Shown here one piece after another: positions 30,526 through 38,550 of a stretch of DNA of 64,000 nt. The position numbers were made by a program, and so were the translations under genes. Position 1 is the first letter of the stretch. Each line of letters starts with the position of its first letter. The notes beneath the pieces are model-generated. The model was not told where the DNA came from. It did not search any database and saw only the letters and a list, made by a program, of their open reading frames with translations. The DNA is from an uncultured Bacteroidales bacterium (lineage in GTDB: Bacteria > Bacteroidota > Bacteroidia > Bacteroidales > Paludibacteraceae), in assembly GCA_903911085.1 (NCBI GenBank), contig CAIWCC010000125.1:1-64000 (forward strand), read 5' to 3'.

Positions 30526-31644
30526 TTATATTACAACGAACTTTCTCCTACAAGAACCACCTTGAATATGTTTTGTCTCAACGACATAAATTCCTTGTGA
30601 CAAATCAATTATGTGCGTGCTTTCATTAGGAGTACATTTTGTAACTGCTTTTCCTGTTATATCATAAACATTTAACGTGGTAATGATTGATGCAGCATTA
30701 AAGTGGATTTTGTTTCCTTGTACCGCAACCTGTAAATTATTCTGATTTGCAACGCTAACTGGCTCAATTGCTGTCGATTTATCTTTCCAAACACGTACAT
30801 AATCCACATAAAAGTAATCAGGATAATAGATTGGGTCTGGAACGTTTGCCCAACCAGTACCAGTCATCGATGCAACTGTTGATATCTCCCCTGTAACTAA
30901 AAGATGTCCCGGTTGATTGCAAACTCCACCACCTGTTGTAGTCCACTTTTTTACGCCATCAATGTAAAAAATATACTCCGTTGGATTCCATTCCAAGGTA
31001 TAGGTATGATAGCCTTCATAATATTTTGAATCATAAAGTTGATTTGTTACATTTTTGTGTGCAGTACCATATCCATCCCAATGGATAGCCAAATTAATTT
31101 TACTGCCCCAGCCGAAACCTTCAAATATATCCACTTCAGATCCATCTACACCTGCATTAAGAGTGCTATTTACTGCTCCCTGCATCATCCAAAATGCGAC
31201 CCACCAACCTTGCTTTTTGGGCAATTGACAGCGTATTTCATATTTACCATACAATTGCTCAAATTTCCCTTTTGTCAAGATTGCGCCACAAGAGTAATCA
31301 TAGGCATCGGCATCTGTATTTTTATTTGGAATTGTTTTTACCTGAATAATCAAATTTCCATCATATTTAAAAGAATCGTCACTACTCCACCAACCATCGG
31401 GTCCTGTAGGATTATCTCTCCTATTGGAATTTTGAGGAACCCATTTTGCAGTATTTAACGCATCTGTTCCTTCAAATTCATCACTAAAACTCAGCACCAA
31501 GTTACTGCCTGTAGGACCTACAGGCAAAGAATTAGCAGGTGTAAGCGGATCAACTAAACTTTGTGCATTGCAATACAAAGTAACCGAAAATAAAATGCTG
31601 ATTGTCAGCAAATAAGTGAGAGTAATGTAATTTTTAAGTTGCAT
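30526..31644 (-). CDS. GH16 endo-glycanase with T9SS sorting tail
   Basis: A secreted GH16 enzyme of 372 aa from the ATG at 31644. A longer frame to 31680 would put extra residues in front of the signal peptide and overlap the promoter, so it is not preferred. The catalytic motif is GSEVDIFEGFGWG with nucleophile Glu170, Asp172 and acid/base Glu175. NSNRRDNPTGPDGWWSSDDSF, LPKKQGWWVAFWMMQG and HLLVTGEIST support the jelly-roll fold. GH16 cuts internal beta-1,3/1,4 bonds of glucans, agars, carrageenans and similar. From about residue 295 the tail (VQGNKIHFNA... NVYDITGKAV... KFVVI) is a T9SS sorting domain. The twin at 45675-46520 lacks it. It is first in its operon, directly behind operator copy A. 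Confidence 0.92.
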   Translation of the reverse strand: MQLKNYITLTYLLTISILFSVTLYCNAQSLVDPLTPANSLPVGPTGSNLVLSFSDEFEGTDALNTAKWVPQNSNRRDNPTGPDGWWSSDDSFKYDGNLIIQVKTIPNKNTDADAYDYSCGAILTKGKFEQLYGKYEIRCQLPKKQGWWVAFWMMQGAVNSTLNAGVDGSEVDIFEGFGWGSKINLAIHWDGYGTAHKNVTNQLYDSKYYEGYHTYTLEWNPTEYIFYIDGVKKWTTTGGGVCNQPGHLLVTGEISTVASMTGTGWANVPDPIYYPDYFYVDYVRVWKDKSTAIEPVSVANQNNLQVAVQGNKIHFNAASIITTLNVYDITGKAVTKCTPNESTHIIDLSQGIYVVETKHIQGGSCRRKFVVI

Positions 31645-31669
31645 GTTTCTGTGTATTAAATATAATAAA

Positions 31670-31731
31670 CAAAGAAACAAAAATATTCTTTCATTGAATG
31701 TGATAAACTGATTGAATGATGAGATAAACTA
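31670..31731 (-). promoter_or_regulatory. Shared direct-repeat operator and -7 box (copy A)
   Basis: On + GATAAACTG (31702-31710) and GATAAACTA (31723-31731), 21 bp apart. On - a TTTCTTTG -7-like box lies at 31677-31670, with 24 nt between. A second candidate box, TATTTTTG (31685-31678), fits TAnnTTTG exactly. The repeats begin 58 nt upstream of the GH16 start at 31644, the same distance as in copy B before the other GH16 gene. Confidence 0.7.
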
Positions 31732-31861
31732 CTTTATTTTAGAACAAATAAAACAAGATGTACTTTTTTGATAGATTATTGTACTTTTTGGTTTAACTTT
31801 GAAAAATAGTTTTTTAAGTTACCTGCATCAACCGAGATATGCCGTAAATGATAACAATAAC

Positions 31862-31916
31862 CAATTCATTTTGAATAATAAAGCAATTTATCTCTGAAAA
31901 TATTGTAGTATCTTTG
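31862..31916 (+). promoter_or_regulatory. Candidate promoter of the + strand sulfatase
   Basis: TATCTTTG at 31909-31916 matches the Bacteroidota -7 consensus TAnnTTTG exactly, 68 nt before the ATG at 31984. Upstream, CAATTCATT (31862-31870) and CAATTTATC (31884-31892) resemble a weakened copy of the CAGTTTATC operator in the orientation of this gene. They are 22 and not 21 bp apart, and 16 nt precede the -7 box. The -7 box is the stronger evidence; operator identity is doubtful. The other part of 31732-31983 shows nothing else. Confidence 0.4.
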
Positions 31917-31983
31917 TTGTGCAGCAAATTAATCTATTTTTGTTTGACGACACAAAATTGCAAATAAATTAAATTTCACCAAA

Positions 31984-33780
31984 ATGAAATCACATCATCT
32001 ACTTTCGAGTATCATTTTAGCGAGTCCACTGTTTATAACAGGGAATGGTTTAGCACAAACAACTCAAAAAAAAAATATACTTTTTATCGCAGTTGACGAT
32101 CTGAAACCACTGCTAGGCTGTTATGGTGACACATTGGCAAAAACACCAAATATTGACCGCTTAGCTTCACGTGGTGCAATCTATACCCAAAGTTATTGTC
32201 AACAGGCAGTTTCGGCTCCTACACGTGCCAGTTTACTTACCGGAAAATGTCCGGATTATACCAAAGTTTGGGATTTGCAGACTCTCATTCGTGCTATGAA
32301 TCCAAATATTGTCACTTTTCCCCAATATATCCGTAGTAAAGGTTATAGTACTGCCGGAATAGGTAAAATATTTGACTATCGATCAGTAGATGCTAGTCAA
32401 GATGCGCTTTCATGGTCGGTACCCTATATTAAAAGTACTGATTTTATGGATAATTCTACTGGTCCAATTGTGAATAATTATTTCAGATCAGCTGAAACTC
32501 GTGCACAAGCTGATGTATTGACAACAGAAGGGAAGGCATTAGGTTTAACAGGGACGGCACTAAAAGAATACGTACTCAAACTTTTAATGCCATCATCTGA
32601 ATGTATTGATATTAATGATGAAGCTTATAGCGATGGAGCAATTGCAAAAGGTGCAGTCGATTTTCTTACAAAACAAGATGTTACAAAGCCATTTTTTCTT
32701 GCTGTTGGTTTCCAACGACCACATTTGCCATTTGTAGCTCCTAAAAAATACTGGGATTTATACAATCGTGACTTAATGCCGTTGGCACAATATCGAAAGA
32801 AAGCACTTAATAGTACTGATTTGGGATACCACAATTCCGGCGAACTTCAGAGCTATACCGATATTCCACCACTCTATACATTTTCTGATATTAATAATAC
32901 TATATTGCCTGATTCCAAAGCTAAAGAACTGATACATGGCTATTATGCCAGCATAAGTTATATGGATGCTCAATTAGGAAAAGTGCTTGATAAACTTGAT
33001 AGTAAGGGGTTGACTTCCAATACTGTAATTGTGCTTTGGGGCGATCACGGTTGGCACTTAGGCGACCATGGCTTGTGGAATAAACACTCGAACTTTGAAC
33101 AGGCAACACGTGCACCACTTATCATTGTAGATCCAGCTGTAAATAAAGCAGTAACAGTTAATTCGCCTGTTGAGTTTTTGGATATTTTTCCTACATTGTG
33201 TAATCTTGTAGATGTTGAAACACCTGCCAATTTGGACGGAAAAAGTTTGAAAACCACATTGACAGATCCAAATACTAGTGTAAAAGACTATGCTGTAAGC
33301 CAATATCCTCGGTCGGTAAACATGGGCTATTCCATTCGTACCCAAAAGTATCGCTATACTGTTTGGATACCTTGGACAAATAAAATTTCGAACTTTGATA
33401 AAATTGTTGCAGAGGAATTGTACGATTATGAAAATGACCCGCTTGAAACTGAAAATTTGGTTGCTAAATCTTCTTATGCATCCATACTAACTACCATGAA
33501 AGCACATTTTGAAGATTTTAAAGCCAAGAGAGTTCAAACAAGTACGGTTATACCAACATTCAAATCATTTAGTATATTTCCAAATCCAGCTTCAAATGAA
33601 ATTAGTATGGAAGGATTACAGCCAAATTCAATTGTCAGTGTTTTTGATATGACAGGAAAAATCCTAATACGCAAAACCACAAACGATTATGATTCCAAAA
33701 TTTCGCTGTCGGAATTAGCCAATGGAACGTACCTTGTAAAAGTGAACTCGCATGTTGAAAAACTGATTATTTGCAACTAA
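31984..33780 (+). CDS. T9SS-exported serine-type sulfatase, iduronate-2-sulfatase-like
   Basis: The only + strand gene. A 598-residue sulfatase with signal peptide (about 1-25), metal motif VDDLKPLLGCYGD and catalytic Ser77 in AVSAPTRASLLTG. The GWHLGDHGLWNKHSNFE and RPHLPFVAPKKYWD motifs are those of iduronate-2-sulfatase-like enzymes. From about residue 525 FSIFPNPASNEISM, VFDMTGK and LANGTYLVKV mark a T9SS sorting tail, so the enzyme should reach the surface. Its tail-less paralogue is at 29081-30502. It is divergent from the GH16 operon, with 339 nt between the two starts, and convergent with the frameshifted esterase tail at 33856. Confidence 0.92.
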   Translation: MKSHHLLSSIILASPLFITGNGLAQTTQKKNILFIAVDDLKPLLGCYGDTLAKTPNIDRLASRGAIYTQSYCQQAVSAPTRASLLTGKCPDYTKVWDLQTLIRAMNPNIVTFPQYIRSKGYSTAGIGKIFDYRSVDASQDALSWSVPYIKSTDFMDNSTGPIVNNYFRSAETRAQADVLTTEGKALGLTGTALKEYVLKLLMPSSECIDINDEAYSDGAIAKGAVDFLTKQDVTKPFFLAVGFQRPHLPFVAPKKYWDLYNRDLMPLAQYRKKALNSTDLGYHNSGELQSYTDIPPLYTFSDINNTILPDSKAKELIHGYYASISYMDAQLGKVLDKLDSKGLTSNTVIVLWGDHGWHLGDHGLWNKHSNFEQATRAPLIIVDPAVNKAVTVNSPVEFLDIFPTLCNLVDVETPANLDGKSLKTTLTDPNTSVKDYAVSQYPRSVNMGYSIRTQKYRYTVWIPWTNKISNFDKIVAEELYDYENDPLETENLVAKSSYASILTTMKAHFEDFKAKRVQTSTVIPTFKSFSIFPNPASNEISMEGLQPNSIVSVFDMTGKILIRKTTNDYDSKISLSELANGTYLVKVNSHVEKLIICN

Positions 33781-33855
33781 ATATAAAGATATATGTTTTC
33801 TGCAACTCGGCAGTTGATTTGTGATTCAACTTGTTTATTAGCTGTCGTTTATATT

Positions 33856-33974
33856 TTATTTTGCAGATACTGGCGTTGATGATGCTGCTTTAAGGTAGCC
33901 CAATGAAACCAAAAATTCATCCATTTTGTTGAAGGTATCAGCATAAACTGAACTCGACTTGTCATTAAAAAAAA
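33856..33974 (-). other. Out-of-frame C-terminal tail of the 33965-34774 esterase
   Basis: Behind the esterase stop, shifting one base in an A8 run (33967-33974 on +) continues HGFF into NDKSSSVYADTFNKMDEFL, then VSLGYLK and a stop at 33858-33856. This is the usual ending of such esterases (a helix with MDEFLVSLGYL), so the stop at 33965 is a single-base frameshift in a homopolymer and not the natural end. Confidence 0.75.
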
Positions 33975-34774
33975 CCATGTTTACCTCCCTGGTAGGGTAC
34001 TAATGTACATTTGTTGCCAAGCTCAATCATCTTTTTAGTATACAATTCTGCAGTTTCAAAAGGTACAGTCTCATCTGCTGTACCATGAAAAATAATTGTA
34101 GGAGGCAATTTGCCGACCATGTTATGGTAAGGTGATACTTCGTCTGGTTTTGCACCCATTCTTTCCTCTATTTTTTTGGATAACACAGAAAACATTTTAT
34201 TCGATTCCTTATCATCTGTTGGTGCTAGTACCAGAGCAGGACAGAAAAGAACTAAAGCATTGGGTTTTGAACTAACTGAATAGTTTTCATTTTCCTCGTC
34301 AAACTTTGGTAATGTAGCACATGCTGCCGCCAAATGCCCTCCGGCAGAACCTCCACCGGCAGCAATTCTATTAGCATCAACACCCAAGGTTGAAGCATTC
34401 TGTCGCACCCAACGTATTGCTGATTTGGCATCAGAAACACAGTCTTTCACAAATACACCATGCCTGGTTTTAACCCTATAATCGGCAACCATCGACACCA
34501 TACCTCGTTCCGCTAAATACTTACAATGATTTACAAATTGATACGGATTTCCATTACTCCAACCTCCTCCGAAAAAAAACACTATCGCAGGCACAGCATC
34601 CGTTAATTTGTGGTTTTTTGGTTTAAAAATCCATATACTCAATTTTATTCCATCAATGGTTTTGTATGTAATTTCCTCTGCACCATTAATTTGTGGAGGA
34701 TATGGCATCTGACCATTGGCATTAAAAATGAAACTAAAACAGCATATTACTATTAAAAATGATATTGTTCTCAT
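33965..34774 (-). CDS. Alpha/beta-hydrolase esterase (BD-FAE/acetyl-esterase type), frameshifted near its end
   Basis: A 269-residue secreted esterase. A signal peptide ends near NANGQ (about residue 21). The oxyanion motif FFFGGGWSNG, nucleophile Ser143 in GGGSAGGH, HGTADETVPFE (acid Asp) and catalytic His267 in KHGFF define the fold. It would remove acyl groups (acetyl or feruloyl-like) from the glycan. All catalytic residues lie before the stop, but about 37 residues of the normal C-terminus continue out of frame to 33856 after an eight-base A/T run. The enzyme may be made full length if the run is a sequence error or if slippage occurs. Confidence 0.85.
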   Translation of the reverse strand: MRTISFLIVICCFSFIFNANGQMPYPPQINGAEEITYKTIDGIKLSIWIFKPKNHKLTDAVPAIVFFFGGGWSNGNPYQFVNHCKYLAERGMVSMVADYRVKTRHGVFVKDCVSDAKSAIRWVRQNASTLGVDANRIAAGGGSAGGHLAAACATLPKFDEENENYSVSSKPNALVLFCPALVLAPTDDKESNKMFSVLSKKIEERMGAKPDEVSPYHNMVGKLPPTIIFHGTADETVPFETAELYTKKMIELGNKCTLVPYQGGKHGFF

Positions 34775-34824
34775 ATTAGTTTTAATTTTATTGAAAAATT
34801 GAAAAATTGAGTAATCTATAAATA

Positions 34825-34938
34825 TTAGATATTATTTTTATTTGTACCATTCACTGTAAAATAATAAATCTGACAGGCATTTCTTTTGCTTTTTGGATTT
34901 TTGTCGGCAGACATTGTAAGCGGATATGCTCCCTTTTT
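34825..34938 (-). pseudogene. Possible gene-end remnant in an intergenic gap
   Basis: In the 162-nt gap between two esterase genes a short - strand frame reads KKGAYPLTMSADKNPK, then SKRNACQIYYFTVNGTNKNNI and a stop at 34825. The composition looks like a protein tail, but there is no start and no family I recognise. It may equally be chance. Confidence 0.2.
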
Positions 34939-36151
34939 AATTTTTTATTATTTTAAAAGATTTGTGATAAGTGTTTGATCTTAAAAAATATATCCCTTTT
35001 TGTAAATCCTCAAAATTTATAGTTGTAGTTGCCAATGCTTCGATAATTCTAACTAACTTACCCTCTGAATTATACAGAAATAATTTATCAAAATTGTTTC
35101 TGTATTCAAATTTGACAGTTAAATTCTCTTTAACCGGATTTGGAGTTATATTCCAATAGTCATCATTTTGGCTAATTAATAAAATAGATGTGGGCGAAGT
35201 ATAAACTTGCTTTACCAATCTCACAATTGTTTTAGCGTCTTTCAAACTTACTTCAACTGGTAGAAATTTGCTATCCATTTCGGGTACTTCGCCATAAATA
35301 GAAGCATATAAACTCAATGCAATAAGGTAGGAACCAGTCAGACTTGGATGCTTAGCATCGTTTGGAATTCCAAAAATTTTATCGTTACCTGAGTTAGTCA
35401 AATATAGATCTACCACGTCGGCAACTATCGAAACTGCAATGGTTGTTGTATTAGCTGGAGGTGTGGAAGTTGGATTATAATTGGTTTTAAGATCCGTTTC
35501 TAATAAGTTTAGCCTGTCGGTTATCGTATTTTTTGTATTTATACGATTTTGTCCAGAAATATTTAACAATGCCCATGTCTTGTATAAATAAAATTTTGGT
35601 CTTACCGAAGTTGATTTTGCAATAATTTTATCCATCAAACTAACATAATAATTTTTAATATTTGTTTGATTATACGCTGATGGATCGGTAGCTGTAGGAC
35701 TTGTTTCCAATAAAGATTCACTATGATCCTGTAAAACAACAGCATCCCATTTATTTACAAAATTACCAGCCTTATCTTTAAAAACTGAACCCAGAGCTGT
35801 CTCAATATTCCCCAAAATTCTATAATTTTCATTCAGACTTGCAGCATCTAAAGGAATAGCCGTATTGATTTTTCCAGCCCACCCCCTAGCACCAGCCCTT
35901 GTAAGTTGATAATCCAAGGCTCTTCCTGGATTTGAAGAACAAAATACTTCATCAGTTTTGCCATTTGAAGTTATCATATTTTGCAAATAATAGGGTACCC
36001 GAGTATATTGCCCATTTGTTGGGGAATAATCAGTTAATAAATAACTGTTTCCTATCAATAAAATGTTTTTACTCTGTGAGAAAGCTTGCGAAGCGATTAA
36101 AACGCAAACGATTAAAACTATCTTTTTGTAAAAATCTGTACTTGTTTTCAT
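34937..36151 (-). CDS. SGNH-type esterase (DUF4886-like) with T9SS tail
   Basis: A 404-residue secreted protein. The signal peptide ends near FSQS (about residue 26). LLIGNSY gives the SGNH nucleophile Ser36, VVLQDHSES resembles the block III region, and DAKHPSLTGSYL has the Asp-x-x-His of block V. The last about 75 residues (ITPNPVKENLTV, LYNSEGKLVRI, QKGIYFLRS) are a T9SS sorting tail. It would be a surface carbohydrate esterase. It lies 33 nt after the GH36-like gene in the GH2-led operon. Family assignment is by motifs only. Confidence 0.85.
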   Translation of the reverse strand: MKTSTDFYKKIVLIVCVLIASQAFSQSKNILLIGNSYLLTDYSPTNGQYTRVPYYLQNMITSNGKTDEVFCSSNPGRALDYQLTRAGARGWAGKINTAIPLDAASLNENYRILGNIETALGSVFKDKAGNFVNKWDAVVLQDHSESLLETSPTATDPSAYNQTNIKNYYVSLMDKIIAKSTSVRPKFYLYKTWALLNISGQNRINTKNTITDRLNLLETDLKTNYNPTSTPPANTTTIAVSIVADVVDLYLTNSGNDKIFGIPNDAKHPSLTGSYLIALSLYASIYGEVPEMDSKFLPVEVSLKDAKTIVRLVKQVYTSPTSILLISQNDDYWNITPNPVKENLTVKFEYRNNFDKLFLYNSEGKLVRIIEALATTTINFEDLQKGIYFLRSNTYHKSFKIIKN

Positions 36152-36184
36152 TGTATTTGCGATTTAATATTAAGAAGACATTCA

Positions 36185-38500
36185 TTATTTAGTTGAGAAA
36201 CTAAATTTCCAATCAATTTTACCTGTATTGGTAGGTATAAACTGAATTCTACACAATGTTCCCTCTTGATTAATTTTTACGGATATTCTATTACAAGTTG
36301 CACCCTTAATAGTGTAACGAGTAGGAATTATCAAACGAAATTCATACATATCTCCTGACACAACATCGCTTTTCCCAGAAAGCGTATTGGATTTTGAATC
36401 CCAATTTTCGGTAATTACATCCATTAAACCTTGTGTGATATGACGTGAAGTACTTATTATTTGTGGATATTTTTTTGATTCTTTTACCGCTAAAACCTGA
36501 CATGAAGCCGAATCAAGGACCGTTTGCAACTGATTTTTTATTTTTCCAAGGTATTTATTCGCCCAAAAATCAAAAACTTCATATTCTTTACTTCCGTCTA
36601 ATCCCATACGACTTAAGCTGTACGTAATATTCGTTTGCTCGTGTTCTTTCCAGTTAAACAAACCAATTATATTTATCCTTTCGTTTTGAACCAACCAAAT
36701 TGCGGGATTTTTACTTTCTAAAATATCAACTGGCCTTGCAAGCAATGAATGTGTTGGAAGTCCACGCTTAATTAGGTCTAAACGTTCAGGCGGAAGGGTA
36801 GCATACTGGTCGCTTGTAGTACTCATTGAGCCAGAAATAGATTGCCATGAAACCATCCAGCGCGCTTTATTTAGTGGATTTGATTCCCTGATGTAGTAAG
36901 GATCAGGATCATTATACCAAACTTTATTGTTTAAAAAGTAGAGATTCCCGGCAAAATCAGCACCTGCCGTCACTTGCTTCCAGCTGCCAATTCGACCTTT
37001 ATCATTATCCGGACCTACACGCATAGCATCTACAAATCCGAATGATGAGGCAAATGAACTCATATTTTGTGTTGCAGCACAGCCAAGTAAAAAAGCATTG
37101 GGTGCTTCTTCTTTCATAATCGACATCCCTTTTCTAAAGCACTGAACATAAGTCATATCGTTATTGTATAAAGTAGCATCGGCATAATTTGGCTTTCCTT
37201 TATATGCTCTGTTGACGTAAATATTTTCAGACGGTGCACCCATATGCAAGCCATCAATTTTGAAATACAGATAACCCCAATCGTAAATTCGTTTAAAGCG
37301 TTTGCGCAAAAAATCCTCACCTGTAGGACTTGTAGCGTCGATACATGTACCAGACCAAAGCTTTACTTCATAAGGTTCGCCAGTTTTTGCATTTTTCGCA
37401 AAAATATCCTTGTTGAAAATGGGATGATGTACGTCACCGGCAAATGGCATAAACCAAATACCAGCTGTAAAACCTTCTTTTATTATATTTTTAGCTGTAA
37501 ATTCCATGCCTGATGGGAAATTGAAATTTGCATCGGTAAATGTTTTAATAGGTCCCTCGCCCAACTTTACACCATTAATTTTCTTATGTGTGTTTTTATA
37601 ATCTATACTATCTATCATGGAACTTTGCCAGTGGTCGTCAATCTGCATAACATTTAGTCCAAAAGGTGCAAGATTTTTTGATGCAAACAAGGTATTTTCT
37701 TGTAATGCTTTTTCGGTTGATGCACCTGAACCTGTTAGATCTCTGTGATACCAGGTACAATACACATTGGGTTTCTCAGGCAATTTAATTTGGTATGATT
37801 TGGCCAAATAATCCGCATATAATTCTAACCCTTTCCGACCATCAGCAAAAATTCCGATTAGCAATACATCTGTACTACGTTCCTGTCCCGGTTTTACAAC
37901 ATAATTTCCAAATTCCAATCCTGCTTCAACCTGGCAATCAGCTCCTTGCTGTTTTAGAGTCATAAAACCCATACCTTGCAACTGAGTCAACCAAGAAACC
38001 AAAACGGCATTACGACTCTCCGGGTCTGCAACTAAAGAATAGGTAAAACTTCCCAATGAACTTGACAATGGGCTCATGCCACCTGTACCTAAAGTATTTA
38101 GATTTGTCAAATTCTTTATGGAGAAATCAACACTGGCAAATGACATTTGCTTTAAAACCAAATTGACATTTCCATCATTTTTAATGGTAGTGTGTACAAA
38201 CAAAAATGGATTAGTGGGAAATAACCTGTACGTAAGGGTACGTCCGTTATCGTATTTCACATTCAGTTCCTGCGCAACGCCCCATTTCGAATCGTTAGAA
38301 CTCGTTTTTTTACAACTAACAACATTTCCTTCAGCCGATATATCTTTTATCACCACATCGGTTAATTGTTTGCTTTTTACGCTTAGATTATTTTTATTCA
38401 ACTCCAAGCTTAGTAAATCATTTTCGATTTTCTGTGTCTGTGCAAAACTGGTGGTTAGCAATAAAACAGCAAATAGTATTAGCATTAGTTTTTTTGTCAT
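36185..38500 (-). CDS. GH36-like (clan GH-D) alpha-galactosidase-type enzyme
   Basis: A 771-residue secreted enzyme (signal peptide ending SFAQ, residue 21). An N-terminal beta-sandwich (about 22-240) precedes a TIM barrel with MQIDDHWQ, the nucleophile Asp416 in YFKIDGLHMG (K-x-D) and the acid/base region DAMRVGPDND (about 491-500, Arg494 and Asp498). A C-terminal beta domain follows. This is the arrangement of clan GH-D enzymes (GH27/31/36), which remove alpha-linked galactose or related sugars. The barrel sequence is not a close match to well-known GH36 enzymes, so specificity is open. It lies 50 nt after the sulfatase at 38551-40431 and has no sorting tail. Confidence 0.8.
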   Translation of the reverse strand: MTKKLMLILFAVLLLTTSFAQTQKIENDLLSLELNKNNLSVKSKQLTDVVIKDISAEGNVVSCKKTSSNDSKWGVAQELNVKYDNGRTLTYRLFPTNPFLFVHTTIKNDGNVNLVLKQMSFASVDFSIKNLTNLNTLGTGGMSPLSSSLGSFTYSLVADPESRNAVLVSWLTQLQGMGFMTLKQQGADCQVEAGLEFGNYVVKPGQERSTDVLLIGIFADGRKGLELYADYLAKSYQIKLPEKPNVYCTWYHRDLTGSGASTEKALQENTLFASKNLAPFGLNVMQIDDHWQSSMIDSIDYKNTHKKINGVKLGEGPIKTFTDANFNFPSGMEFTAKNIIKEGFTAGIWFMPFAGDVHHPIFNKDIFAKNAKTGEPYEVKLWSGTCIDATSPTGEDFLRKRFKRIYDWGYLYFKIDGLHMGAPSENIYVNRAYKGKPNYADATLYNNDMTYVQCFRKGMSIMKEEAPNAFLLGCAATQNMSSFASSFGFVDAMRVGPDNDKGRIGSWKQVTAGADFAGNLYFLNNKVWYNDPDPYYIRESNPLNKARWMVSWQSISGSMSTTSDQYATLPPERLDLIKRGLPTHSLLARPVDILESKNPAIWLVQNERINIIGLFNWKEHEQTNITYSLSRMGLDGSKEYEVFDFWANKYLGKIKNQLQTVLDSASCQVLAVKESKKYPQIISTSRHITQGLMDVITENWDSKSNTLSGKSDVVSGDMYEFRLIIPTRYTIKGATCNRISVKINQEGTLCRIQFIPTNTGKIDWKFSFSTK

Positions 38501-38550
38501 AATTATTTAGTTATTAAGTACTCAAAAATTATCTTCAAAGTTAAACATTT

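Noticed and set aside
31645-31680. Longer GH16 start at 31680
   Set aside because: The extra 12 residues lie in front of a complete signal peptide and would overlap the promoter; the 58-nt operator distance also fits the start at 31644.
33781-33855. Possible bidirectional terminator between the convergent genes
   Set aside because: Only 5-6-bp imperfect stems (CAACT/AGTTG, AGTTGA/TCAACT) and no T-run; too weak to call.
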